Origin: Bacteroides sp.
GTDB lineage: Bacteria; Bacteroidota; Bacteroidia; Bacteroidales; Muribaculaceae
DNA: 41,468 bases
Assembly: GCA_014801535.1 (NCBI GenBank)
Contig: JAAVEA010000006.1
Location: forward strand, 1 to 41,468
Reading direction: 5' to 3'
In this document: positions 7,991-17,634 of the stretch, in pieces
Position numbering within the stretch: position 1 is the first letter of the stretch
Layout: every line of letters begins with the position of its first letter
Made by a program: the position numbers and the translations under genes
Notes under the pieces: model-generated
Databases searched by the model: none
Seen by the model: the letters and a program-made list of their open reading frames with translations, nothing else
What the model was told of the DNA's origin: nothing

Positions 7991-10900
7991 TTATCTGACA
8001 ACTACTGTCATCGCCTTGTCACCGGCCTTGACAATATACGCTCCGGGAGCACCGGCAGTGAAAGCCTTCACATCAATGGCAAGTGTTGTTCCGTCGGAAG
8101 CAAATACCGACAACACGATCTCTTCACTGTTGCGGAAAGCGCGTAATGTACGGCCTTCAGCCTTGATGGATACAGCTGATTCGGAGAAAATATCTTCTAC
8201 ACCCGACACTACATCCAGTCGATATGGCTCAGAAAGCGCAGTTTCTCCCTGAGGATAGACTGTAGAGACATGGAAATCTGTAGCTACCGATGGCACTGTA
8301 AGAACATATTCCGCATCTTCCAGAGGCATATCATTATGCTTGCTCGCAGCTTTCACATACGATGGATTGGAATATGCAGTCGGTTTGTCATCCGCATCAG
8401 AGACCTCTCTGTAATACACATTATATTTTGGTTTGGAAATCGGTTCTGATACAAGTTTTATATCATCTACACAAAGCACCGATGGCACATCCTCACGATC
8501 ACCCCAGTAGTCATATCCAACCTTTGATTCTCCTACAAAGTGAATTGCCACGTATTTCGCATCTGAAGGTATCATATAGGAATAAGTATTCCATTTTCCA
8601 CCTTCCTGATAATTATTGTTGATATGCACCTGAGCACCGACAGGCATAAACTTCTCTTCAATATCGTCTGAAGTAAAATCTGAAGATGTGGCATATTCCA
8701 CAGTGAAGTCGGCCGTGCAAGCGGAGGAATAAGACTTGGCTACGAATTCCAATACATGGTTTCCTCTTCCCGGAAGAACAGGAGAAACGAGATAATCCGA
8801 TGCGGCGCCTTCACCGGGAGAGGGAGCTGCGGCGACAAGCATACCGTGGGTTCTTTCGCCACTGTAATCCTTATGAGATGAGTTGCCTGTGTTATCCCAT
8901 GAAGTAAACATGAAACCCCTCTTGCCCGTTGGCATATTATATTGCTGGGGCACTTTGAGACCATCCTTATCTATGTTTTTCCACTCGCTACCGTCTGATG
9001 CGATAAACTCAGCGGGCCATGCAATCGAATTATCGGCATCATACGCCTCTTTTGTTATAATAGTTTCCTCATCATCAAAGTTTATTGCCGACTCCATCTT
9101 ATCGTACTCTTCGATTGCTATAGGAGTCCAGGTAAGACGCAGTGTCGTTCCTTCCACTTCTCCGGTAAGATTTGATACACCGTCACCCCCATAACTGTTT
9201 ACGTTGACGGTGATTTCATCGGAAATGTTATTGGCAGTGTTCTCATCATCGGCATACACGATCTCTGCATAAACAGGAACACCTGCTTCAACATGACCTG
9301 CATGAGTGGAAACATTGAAAGTGAGGTCTACACTTTTCATCGCTTCCACATCCTGCCCCGCTATGGTTGTAAGCAATTCACCGCCGAGATAAGCGTTTAC
9401 GGAATAGTCCGCACCGTTAACATTGCCAAAAGCTATATTTTTAACCGTGAATTTGAATTCCACATCCTGACCGCAATCAACTTCAGTCACGGCTTCGATA
9501 GCTCCTGCCTCAAGGTCGTTGGAAGATGCGGCATATACCCTCACCGCATCAATGGCCATATCCGCGCCATAGTCGGAGATTGCCTTGAATGAAATTCTGA
9601 TTGCTGAGGCATCTCCATATGCTGCCAATGGGAACTGATGAAGTTTCCAACCGGTGGAACCGTCATATCGTTTCACCGGCTCCATATCCATTTCTTCAAA
9701 TTCTCCTCCATCTTTCGACACTTCAATCACGACACGGTCATTGCTTGAAGAGGAATTGGTGGAATGGTAGAACTGAAACTCAAGAACCGGAGCGGTCGCT
9801 CCGTTAAGCCTGATCTCCGGAGTGATCGCCTGTGACCAATAATTGCGGGAAGCACTGTAGGAGTTGTAAGTTAGCAGACCGCCATCTTCATCATAAGACT
9901 CCGCGTTGGGTGCCGAATTCATTTTGGAGGCTACAACCCACTCCTTAGTGCTCCACGTGCTGGTATCGGATGTTGTGATCTGCCAGTCATCGGGGAGAAT
10001 GGCATCCGCAAACGATTCCTCAAAAGGAAGCGTGTAAGCACCTACTTTAATTGAATTTGAAGAGGTCTGGGCGGATTTGCGTCCGCTGTAAACGGTTTCC
10101 ACCGCATAAACAAGAGTGGCCGTTTCCTCTATAGGATATGTATCTTCATATTCAGTATCAGTTATTCCGGAGGCAATTGAAAGAGGTGTCCCATCATTTA
10201 CTTTACGATAGAGGTTATAAGTAATCTTTTCTGCCTTCAGAGGCTGACCTTCCACACTCCCCTGGGCATCAGACCATGAAATATTGATTTTGCCTCCATC
10301 TGCTTTTGCTGCCTTTACCGTTTCAGGAGCATTCGGGGTGACGGGACCTACATAAACCTCAGTTTCCACCTCTGAACTTGTCAGATCACCGTTATATACA
10401 ATCACTTTGTACCGATTGACCCCATTCACTGCGTCAGAATCGGTCCAGTTTATGGTGGAACCCGGTGTCAGACCGTTGGTAAGAGTCTGTACAAGTGCAG
10501 TTCCGCGATAGATCTCCACTTTTGAAATTCCATCGGCAGGAAGGTTCTTACCGGTAACTGTTTTAGCGGGAAGTGTAATGGCAAGAGTTGATGAAAGAGA
10601 AAAATCTTCCGCAGCTGTCGCAGTTAACGAAGACACCGGTTGGGGTGTCATGGGTGAGCCGCCATCTATGAGTGTGATGTTGTCTAAGGCAGCTCCTCCG
10701 CTTTTTTGGTTGCCGATAGCCATGAAAGTAAAATAATAATCTCCCGTTTCGTCAACTTCCAACGCCGTCTCATAAGAACGGGGAGTCTCACCATTATATT
10801 TATTTATATTCTCAGGCTTGAAAGACATGATTCTTGTGGGATTATCCTCATTTCCTGCGGTAAAATATCCCACGGCTAAAGTAAGGCTCTCAGGGTTTTC

Positions 10901-11224
10901 ACTACTTTCCGACCAGGCCTGAAGACTCAATATATAGGCTTTCCCTTTTTCCAGGGTATAAGCTGCCTTAGTTGTTAGGGCATCATTATAGTCGGCTGCC
11001 TGCCAGTTGTAGCAATGCACATAGTTGTAGGGAGTGGCACCGGTGGAATATCTGGTCCACTCCCATGTATAACCGTCACTATTGTTATTTTTTACTGAAA
11101 AATCGGTGCTGAAAGACGTACCGTCCTCAAAATCAAAAGAGAAAACAGGCTCCGATCCCAAAACTGGTAAAGCAGATGCAAGCATCAGCGCCGGAAAACT
11201 CATTAATGTAAAAAATCGCTTCAT
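7991..11224 (-). CDS. Giant secreted Fn3 / choice-of-anchor-J surface protein
   Basis: A 1077-residue protein with a signal peptide (about 1-23). Approximate order: choice-of-anchor-J/MAM-like jelly roll (24-190), two Fn3-like domains (195-395), second jelly roll opening LPFEESFADA (398-565), CARDB-like domain (569-675), Fn3 (about 680), third jelly roll (about 700-930), then a T9SS-type sorting tail (about 1000-1077, ending GAYIVKAGDKAMTVVVR). It is likely exported by the type IX system and attached to the cell surface, perhaps binding glycans or proteins; no catalytic motif is seen. It follows the paralogous 11294-14638 gene on the same strand, with a weak hairpin between. Confidence 0.8.
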   Translation of the reverse strand: MKRFFTLMSFPALMLASALPVLGSEPVFSFDFEDGTSFSTDFSVKNNNSDGYTWEWTRYSTGATPYNYVHCYNWQAADYNDALTTKAAYTLEKGKAYILSLQAWSESSENPESLTLAVGYFTAGNEDNPTRIMSFKPENINKYNGETPRSYETALEVDETGDYYFTFMAIGNQKSGGAALDNITLIDGGSPMTPQPVSSLTATAAEDFSLSSTLAITLPAKTVTGKNLPADGISKVEIYRGTALVQTLTNGLTPGSTINWTDSDAVNGVNRYKVIVYNGDLTSSEVETEVYVGPVTPNAPETVKAAKADGGKINISWSDAQGSVEGQPLKAEKITYNLYRKVNDGTPLSIASGITDTEYEDTYPIEETATLVYAVETVYSGRKSAQTSSNSIKVGAYTLPFEESFADAILPDDWQITTSDTSTWSTKEWVVASKMNSAPNAESYDEDGGLLTYNSYSASRNYWSQAITPEIRLNGATAPVLEFQFYHSTNSSSSNDRVVIEVSKDGGEFEEMDMEPVKRYDGSTGWKLHQFPLAAYGDASAIRISFKAISDYGADMAIDAVRVYAASSNDLEAGAIEAVTEVDCGQDVEFKFTVKNIAFGNVNGADYSVNAYLGGELLTTIAGQDVEAMKSVDLTFNVSTHAGHVEAGVPVYAEIVYADDENTANNISDEITVNVNSYGGDGVSNLTGEVEGTTLRLTWTPIAIEEYDKMESAINFDDEETIITKEAYDADNSIAWPAEFIASDGSEWKNIDKDGLKVPQQYNMPTGKRGFMFTSWDNTGNSSHKDYSGERTHGMLVAAAPSPGEGAASDYLVSPVLPGRGNHVLEFVAKSYSSACTADFTVEYATSSDFTSDDIEEKFMPVGAQVHINNNYQEGGKWNTYSYMIPSDAKYVAIHFVGESKVGYDYWGDREDVPSVLCVDDIKLVSEPISKPKYNVYYREVSDADDKPTAYSNPSYVKAASKHNDMPLEDAEYVLTVPSVATDFHVSTVYPQGETALSEPYRLDVVSGVEDIFSESAVSIKAEGRTLRAFRNSEEIVLSVFASDGTTLAIDVKAFTAGAPGAYIVKAGDKAMTVVVR

Positions 11225-11237
11225 ATAGAAAAATTTT

Positions 11238-11278
11238 AGAACTGCAGGAAAGTTTTTTCAATACCCTCCTGCAGTTCT
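11238..11278. terminator. Weak hairpin between two surface protein genes
   Basis: A 12-bp perfect inverted repeat (11238-11249 / 11267-11278, AGAACTGCAGGA) with a 17-nt loop containing six T. On the minus strand it is followed by AAAATTTTT. It may partly terminate transcription after the 11294-14638 gene, or stabilise an mRNA end. Confidence 0.45.
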
Positions 11279-11293
11279 CCGTTTAAATTCTAA

Positions 11294-14200
11294 TTATTTT
11301 ACTATTACCTTGAATACGGATTTACCGCAAACCACTGCGTACACACCGGGATTTACTGTCACACCTGCAGAGCTGCCGTCAGCTTTCGCAACCATGCGTC
11401 CCGACATATCATATATGCAGACCTCGCCCGAAAGAGCATGGAAGAGGATTTCCCCTTTCGCTCCCGCAGCATAAGCGTCGCCGGAGACAACTGTTTCCAC
11501 GCCACTTCCCACGAATGTGCCGTCGATATGGATGTTGTCGATATGAATATTGAAATTGCCGGCTCCTCTGCCGCGGAATGCGACACGCACACCGCCCTCC
11601 TTACGATAGTCGTCAAGAGAGATCTCATATTTCTTCCAGCCCGAAGTGGAGTTGTAAAGCGTGTAATTTGCCGCCGGAATAGCTTTGAATGCACCTCCGT
11701 TTTCAGAGACCTCAACAATCAGAGTCTCGCCAACCGGATCGGGGTCTTCCTGCCACCATCCTGCACTGCCGTTGTAATGATAGAGATAGAATGAAAGCAC
11801 TACATCCTTATATTTGTCAATGCCGATGGTCGGAGAAATCAGACGAAGTTCGCAACCGTCGGTCCAGCCGTGGTATCCATCGAATGTGGCAATACCTCCG
11901 TCGCCATCCTGCGCCGATACATATGGATTTTCACCCGATTTATTGATAGCCCATTCTCCCTGCGCACCTGCTACCTGTTCAATCGACCAAGGGTTCGTCT
12001 GAGGCTTGGCATCGGCGAACGATTCGCTATATGGAAGCTCGTAAGCCTCGCCGACTGCGAATGAGCTTGTGTTGACAGACTCGCTTTCGCCGGCAGTTGT
12101 TACGGCAGTCAGTGTATAATACACAAAGGCTTGTTCTTTTGTGCTCCATGTGTCGGTATAGGAAAGCTCTTTAAGATTGTCATCAATCACTTCAGCCTTA
12201 TCGTTGACCATACGAACAAGTTTATAGCTTAACAAACCATTAAGGTTACCACCGTTCTGACCCTGTGCGGGAGCCTTCCATGTGAGTTCACGGGCTCCTT
12301 CCGATCCGGTAGCGCGGAAGTCTACGGGTGATTCCGGAACGTCAACACCAGCGAATACACGTGACGATACCGGCTCGCCGGCTCCTTCGGCAGTGTACAC
12401 AACAACTCGATAAGTGTGGATTCCTCTCTTCACTGAAGTGTCGGTCCAGCTGATATGCTCTCCCGGAGTGGCTGCTTCAATTACCTTTATAGGCTCCGCT
12501 CCTTCTCCACGCATAATATCAATATGAGATATTGAAGTTAGAGCTGAACCCTGCATTGATACCTTTGGTGCATCGAAAGAGAGGGTCACTTCAAGCTTAC
12601 CTTCATCGGCGGCCTGCGCCTTGAAATTGGAAACACCTGCGGCAACAGCCGATGATCCCTTCTCCATGACACGCACATTGTCTACATACGACATAAAGCC
12701 GTTGCGTCCTGTCTTGCTTCGGAAAGCTATATACCAGATGCCGGTTTCCGAGGGAGCAACCGTGCCTTCAAAATTGGCAGCGGTTTCTCCAAGTTTCTCA
12801 GTATCGAGAATAAGTTTCATTTTGGACACATCCTGTGAAGAACCGAAATAGAGCATCACATGTTCATCGTAACCGGCTACCATCTGGTAAGCATCGAAAC
12901 TTACGTTGTAGGTCTTTGAACCATCCATTTTAAGTCCCGGAGATATGATGTAGTCATCTATCGCATTATCTATGCTCCAGGGGTGGCGCAGACGATGATT
13001 CTCTTCATCATAATTCCACACCTTTCCGCCACTGGCCACATCTACCACCGTCCATAGATCGAAGTCATTCTGAGTGTCGAACGACGTGATGAATGGAAGC
13101 CCGCAGCTACCGGCTACAAGACTGTTGGATTCGGCAGGCGTACCTTCACCATCAGGAGAAACCGGAGTCACGATATAATAATAGCGTCCGGCTTCTTCAA
13201 GAGGCTCAGTGAATGTGGTTGAAGCAGTTTCAGCGGCCACAACTTTCTCACCGGGCATACGCACCACATTATACTTCAACGGGCCGCGCATAGCCCCTCC
13301 TTCAGCACCCTCCAGAGGAGCGAGCCATGTCAAGGTTGCATTTCCGTTCTCATATGTCATAGTGACTGACCGAGGCGCACCGGGAACATCATATCCGGCA
13401 AAGAATACACGTGCCGCTACAGCACCGGCTCCCACAGAGTTCTCTGCAACAACTTTGACAGTATGCAATCCCCTTGTAAGGCTGAACGGGCCGCAATTCA
13501 CTTCACTTCCGGGAGTAACCTCCTTTATGTCCATAAGATCTCCATCTACTGTAAGCTCTAATGTTAGAGCGTCAGAAAGAACTGATCCGTCGGTGGTTAC
13601 TGATGGGGCTTTGAATGTTACATTACAATCAAGAGAACCCTCGGAAACAGGAACAACAGTAAGGTTACTCACCGCCGCCGGAACACCGGACTGAAGATAA
13701 TCCGTAACATACATTCCTATCATCTCCGGACTGCCGGGAAGATCTGCAATCTTTACTGTAGCTGCCGTTGCGGGATCAACTTCATATAGAGATGAAACCG
13801 ATGTGAAGAGACCCTCGCTATGGAATTCCGCCCAGAGAATCTTTCCGGATTCAGGATCAAAGGTGATCGACTGAGTATATTCGGAAAGATAATCATCATA
13901 TATGTTCGTATTCCCGACAAGAGTAAGTTCTGCTGTTGACTTGTTGATTCTGTAAAGATTTGCTTCTGTGTCAATACCGTAAAGTTGTCCGGTGGGAGAA
14001 GCGGCGATCATGATCACATTTTTAGTCAACGGAGCCACTAATGTAGACGCTCCATCGGTAAGTGACGTTGTGGAGAGCTGTATGGCATTTCCGGTTCTGT
14101 CGTAGGTTATGCTGTAAACCTTTCCGGTTGTTGCATCATATGTGCGGTCGGTGGCTATATAAGTATAATCAAGCGGATTCTCCACCACCTTCTCCCGTCG

Positions 14201-14638
14201 CCATGTGGTGGCATCATATACATACCACTCCACATAATCAAGTTCGTAAGCATCATTGTAATCATAGTCAGCGGCATAATACTTACCGTTGACATATACC
14301 GCTCCACCGAAGAAGGGAGGGGTATCGGCAATCTTTTCAAGAGAAAGGTTGCTTTCAGCAAAGAATGAATACATTCCGTATCCTTGCCCTACTCTGCCGG
14401 AGGTGCTGTTGGCCACCAGTTCCGGACGACCTACGGTAGATTTAATTACAGGCACTTTAGACATTTTTCTCGGACCGGGCACCCTATACAATCCTTCCGT
14501 GCGCGGACGAGCATGGCGGAAACGTAACGGTTGACGTGCCATGCGCTCCTTTTCCGGAGTCAGATTTCCTGCCTCAACAGTGGGTATGAAACTCATTGCC
14601 GCCGCTGCCAAGATCAGGACTTTATTCAAGCTATTCAT
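11294..14638 (-). CDS. Giant secreted surface protein with N-terminal propeller-like domain
   Basis: A 1114-residue protein with a signal peptide (about 1-23). An N-terminal region (about 80-310) with repeated YDATTGKVY / SPTGQLYGID / DPESGKILWAE motifs looks like a beta-propeller. Then come Fn3 domains (about 320-510), a jelly roll opening LPFITSFDTQ (about 514), Fn3 (about 663-860), a second jelly roll opening LPYSESFADA (about 868) with NIHIDNIHI near its end, and a T9SS-type tail (about 1058-1114, ending KSVFKVIVK). Probably a surface-anchored adhesin. Its domain boundaries match the protein at 17635 almost residue for residue. It follows the M6 protease gene by 48 bp with no hairpin, so they are probably co-transcribed. 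Confidence 0.8.
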   Translation of the reverse strand: MNSLNKVLILAAAAMSFIPTVEAGNLTPEKERMARQPLRFRHARPRTEGLYRVPGPRKMSKVPVIKSTVGRPELVANSTSGRVGQGYGMYSFFAESNLSLEKIADTPPFFGGAVYVNGKYYAADYDYNDAYELDYVEWYVYDATTWRREKVVENPLDYTYIATDRTYDATTGKVYSITYDRTGNAIQLSTTSLTDGASTLVAPLTKNVIMIAASPTGQLYGIDTEANLYRINKSTAELTLVGNTNIYDDYLSEYTQSITFDPESGKILWAEFHSEGLFTSVSSLYEVDPATAATVKIADLPGSPEMIGMYVTDYLQSGVPAAVSNLTVVPVSEGSLDCNVTFKAPSVTTDGSVLSDALTLELTVDGDLMDIKEVTPGSEVNCGPFSLTRGLHTVKVVAENSVGAGAVAARVFFAGYDVPGAPRSVTMTYENGNATLTWLAPLEGAEGGAMRGPLKYNVVRMPGEKVVAAETASTTFTEPLEEAGRYYYIVTPVSPDGEGTPAESNSLVAGSCGLPFITSFDTQNDFDLWTVVDVASGGKVWNYDEENHRLRHPWSIDNAIDDYIISPGLKMDGSKTYNVSFDAYQMVAGYDEHVMLYFGSSQDVSKMKLILDTEKLGETAANFEGTVAPSETGIWYIAFRSKTGRNGFMSYVDNVRVMEKGSSAVAAGVSNFKAQAADEGKLEVTLSFDAPKVSMQGSALTSISHIDIMRGEGAEPIKVIEAATPGEHISWTDTSVKRGIHTYRVVVYTAEGAGEPVSSRVFAGVDVPESPVDFRATGSEGARELTWKAPAQGQNGGNLNGLLSYKLVRMVNDKAEVIDDNLKELSYTDTWSTKEQAFVYYTLTAVTTAGESESVNTSSFAVGEAYELPYSESFADAKPQTNPWSIEQVAGAQGEWAINKSGENPYVSAQDGDGGIATFDGYHGWTDGCELRLISPTIGIDKYKDVVLSFYLYHYNGSAGWWQEDPDPVGETLIVEVSENGGAFKAIPAANYTLYNSTSGWKKYEISLDDYRKEGGVRVAFRGRGAGNFNIHIDNIHIDGTFVGSGVETVVSGDAYAAGAKGEILFHALSGEVCIYDMSGRMVAKADGSSAGVTVNPGVYAVVCGKSVFKVIVK

Positions 14639-14686
14639 ATTTGGTTAGTTTTATTTTCTTTTTATTCAGTTTATTCAGCGAGTCGA

Positions 14687-17254
14687 TTACCTCACAACCT
14701 TTACCGCTCGCCCGTTTCCGGTCACAATGTAGATGCCGGGAGCGAGGCAATCATTCCCTGTCACCTCAATGCCGGTGAGTGTAAATATACGTTCTTCCGA
14801 ATCGGACGCCGTAGCGATGGTTTCAATTCCTGTTGCACCGGCAAGTGTGGTCACCCGAATTTCTTGCGAAGGAAGCGAGAGCTTTTCTCCTTTCTTTCCG
14901 TATACCACATAACTGTACTCTTTCCCCGAATCAAGACCTGACAACGCATAAGATGTATCGGTGCCTGCGTTCTCTTTTTCCCTGACACATTTCTTCGCAA
15001 GACTGACTCCGAAATTGACGGTCACATCATCTATACATACGGAAGAACCGGATGGTCCGTAATATGAAAGACTGATAGCCACCGGACCTTTCTTTCCATC
15101 CGTAGGAATCCATTCCTTAACTTCACCATGCGCATTGTCAATGTCTGTGACAGTTAACACATCAGCCCATTTCCCTCCTGTATACGCCGACAGCACAACT
15201 TTGGCGGATGCATCAACCTTGTAGCCTCTCACCCAGAAAGAGACTGAGCTGATTTCATTTTCATACACCGGACTTTCCAATATTTCCGCATTTTGAGAAA
15301 ATCTGAGAGAAGGTGCCGAGGTGGCGTAGTAACCGTTTACGCTCATTGTTCCTGAAGCCGTGCAGGTCCAGCCTTCGGGCATTACTAATGGCGAACTGAA
15401 ACCCATCTCCTCTTTTTCAGATGCTTCTTCCGAAAAAACATACAGATCAAGTAGATAGGATTCTGCTTGATCCATCGTCTCCCAACGTGCGGTGAAACCT
15501 GATCCGTTTATGTCGGCTGCCTCAAGAGCAGTCGGAGAGAAATAACCTATTCCCGGTTCGGCGGTTGTAACTTTAATCGGTTCTCCGGATGCTGAAACAG
15601 ACACCCCCTTGACACTTCTTACACGACATAAATAATCGGTTTCTGGTTCCAGTCCCTTTAATCTGATATTAGGTTCACCTACTTCCACTGCCGTGTAAGA
15701 GGCAAGAGGACGTTCCCTGCCATTATCAACAGAAGAAACGCTGACAAGGTAACTTTCAGCCTCTTCCATTCCGTTCCACTTCAATGAAAATTCATTATCA
15801 TCTACCTCATCTGCTGTCAAACCTTCTACTAAGTTAGGGAAAGCTGACGGTGAGTTGAAATCAAATGTGACATTACCCGATTCGAGTTTTATATTTGAAA
15901 GGGAATGTGAATATTTTGTTCCTGTATGATCCACAAAAGAAGAAAAATCACTGATTTTTGATGATCCCGGGAAAGTATCTCCGGCCGAAGATACGAGTGT
16001 TTCAATCCCATCGGCCTCAATAAGGTTCACACGCTGTCTTGCCTCATCATTATTGACTGCGTTACGATCCCACACATCACGCGAATAATCTATATGCCAT
16101 ATCAGCAGACCCTCGCCGGGGAGCTGCGCATCCCAACCGGTCTTCATCCTGTTTTCGAGCAGATAATACTCTTCATTATAACCTGGTAAACTCAGACGAT
16201 AGGCCACATTCGATGAAATCGGTTCAAGCCTTACCGAACCGTCAGCGGAAAGCTCTCTCGGCTCACACCATCCGAGGAAATAACGTTCATAGGCAGTGAG
16301 CGCACACGGACACCGGCCATCTCCATTATAATTCCCATGATCCATCAGAGAATAATAATATGGAGTGAAGGCAGTGTTATTGTTGGTGCTGTAAAGATCA
16401 GGAAGACCGAGAACATGTGAGAACTCATGACAGAATGTTCCGATACCTACAAGTCTTGAAGAGCCACCAATAAGTTCGTTTGAACATGAATAGGAGCCGA
16501 TGTTGACACCATCGAGCATCAAGCGTTCGCCTTTATTGAAGATGTTGGCAGAATGAGGCCATACACTGTTGGCCCCTCCTCCGTCGGCCTCACCATATCC
16601 GGCATAAAAGACATAGACGTTATCCGCCCAGCCGTCTCCATCGCGGTCATACTGACTGAAGTCGACCTCCGGATCAAGTTTTCGGCATGCCTCGCTTACC
16701 ATCTCATGTGCCAGAGCATCGTCGTTGCTACCGTAATATGACATCGGATGCGATAATTCCACAGGCCCGTAAACATCAAATTCCGGGATGAAACGCCCTG
16801 CAGAGTTCTCAAGAAAATAATCGTATGCACTTCCGGCCGCGCCGTAAGCCGAATATCCCGGACTGCACAGCATATCCTGGAAATCATCGGCAGAATATGT
16901 GAAATGCTTGTCGGAATATTCCACCAGAATTATTAAAACTTTCTGTCGGCCCGTAGTAAGAAATTTTGTATATGCCGATGCAGGTGTGGCTTTCTCCACT
17001 CTCTTTCTTGCGAGCTTAGTCTTGAATGTCTCATCAGCGATGACAAGCTTCCCATCGCCCAAAGGCATAAGTGTCCTACCTGACATATCGCTATACCAAT
17101 GACAGTGTTCGTCTCCGTTCAGCTTAACGCGTATCTTACTTCCGTCGGGTTGTTCATATATGATATCTCCCGGGAAACAGGCTACTCCAAAAGCAGGGAC
17201 TCCTGAAAGCAGAAGACACCCAATTGCCAAAATACTCTTTATTCGGTTGTTCAT
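14687..17254 (-). CDS. Secreted M6-family metalloprotease with T9SS tail
   Basis: An 855-residue protein from ATG 17254, which gives a clean signal peptide (MNNRIKSILAIGCLLLSGVPAFG); an upstream in-frame TTG at 17281 lies inside the promoter. The M6 (immune inhibitor A-like) catalytic domain occupies about 95-480. Its zinc motif is HEFSHVLGLPD at 276-286 (H276, E277, H280, D286), with an acidic YDRDGDGWAD loop at 202-211 that may bind calcium. Fn3-like and MAM-like domains follow (about 480-800), then a sorting tail ending IYIVTGNGRAVKVVR. It is likely exported by the type IX system and acts on extracellular proteins. It is first of the minus-strand surface gene set. Confidence 0.88.
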   Translation of the reverse strand: MNNRIKSILAIGCLLLSGVPAFGVACFPGDIIYEQPDGSKIRVKLNGDEHCHWYSDMSGRTLMPLGDGKLVIADETFKTKLARKRVEKATPASAYTKFLTTGRQKVLIILVEYSDKHFTYSADDFQDMLCSPGYSAYGAAGSAYDYFLENSAGRFIPEFDVYGPVELSHPMSYYGSNDDALAHEMVSEACRKLDPEVDFSQYDRDGDGWADNVYVFYAGYGEADGGGANSVWPHSANIFNKGERLMLDGVNIGSYSCSNELIGGSSRLVGIGTFCHEFSHVLGLPDLYSTNNNTAFTPYYYSLMDHGNYNGDGRCPCALTAYERYFLGWCEPRELSADGSVRLEPISSNVAYRLSLPGYNEEYYLLENRMKTGWDAQLPGEGLLIWHIDYSRDVWDRNAVNNDEARQRVNLIEADGIETLVSSAGDTFPGSSKISDFSSFVDHTGTKYSHSLSNIKLESGNVTFDFNSPSAFPNLVEGLTADEVDDNEFSLKWNGMEEAESYLVSVSSVDNGRERPLASYTAVEVGEPNIRLKGLEPETDYLCRVRSVKGVSVSASGEPIKVTTAEPGIGYFSPTALEAADINGSGFTARWETMDQAESYLLDLYVFSEEASEKEEMGFSSPLVMPEGWTCTASGTMSVNGYYATSAPSLRFSQNAEILESPVYENEISSVSFWVRGYKVDASAKVVLSAYTGGKWADVLTVTDIDNAHGEVKEWIPTDGKKGPVAISLSYYGPSGSSVCIDDVTVNFGVSLAKKCVREKENAGTDTSYALSGLDSGKEYSYVVYGKKGEKLSLPSQEIRVTTLAGATGIETIATASDSEERIFTLTGIEVTGNDCLAPGIYIVTGNGRAVKVVR

Positions 17255-17278
17255 AATGTGGTTCGTACGTATTCTCCG

Positions 17279-17309
17279 CAAATTTATACATTATAATTTA
17301 TGTTGCAAA
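17279..17309 (-). promoter_or_regulatory. Promoter of the M6 protease / surface gene operon
   Basis: On the minus strand, TTTG (17309-17306), 19 nt, TAAATTTG (17286-17279), an exact Bacteroidota promoter. Predicted start is about 17272, giving a leader of about 18 nt. It supports the ATG at 17254. Confidence 0.8.
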
Positions 17310-17429
17310 AAATAATTTGACTTTTTTTCATTTTATGCATAAATATTGCAACAATAATCCATAATTTTATCGTCTATATTTACAAATATCCTATTTTTAC
17401 ATATTATTTAAATTATTTTTCTTTTTTAC

Positions 17430-17460
17430 TTTGTTTTCTCGATAAATTTTTTCAACTTTG
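17430..17460 (+). promoter_or_regulatory. Promoter of the 17635 surface protein gene
   Basis: TTTG (17430-17433), 19 nt, CAACTTTG (17453-17460). It matches TTTG-N19-TAnnTTTG except for C in place of T at the first position of the -7 box. The start near 17467 leaves a leader of about 168 nt. Confidence 0.55.
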
Positions 17461-17634
17461 CAGCCGAACTGACATACAGCATTTACTGGAATTACTGGAT
17501 TTGTGACGTAAAAAATCTATTATTCTCCTCTTTTAAAGCCATATATAACAATTTGAGTTATATATATACCGGTTTTCCGTAAGACATCATTTATTGCAGA
17601 TTCCTTGACATGCTGTTCAAACTATCCATTCATT

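Larger units (their letters stand above)
17255..17634. other. 380-bp AT-rich divergent regulatory region
   Basis: This is the only gene-free stretch over 300 bp. It separates the M6 protease and the 17635 surface protein and holds one consensus promoter for each direction. The plus transcript would carry a leader of about 165 nt; I saw no convincing riboswitch, terminator or small gene in it. Confidence 0.7.

Noticed and set aside
11438..14534. Several antisense open frames of 60-160 codons
   Set aside because: They are shadows of the surface protein gene, with no signal peptides, promoters or plausible composition.
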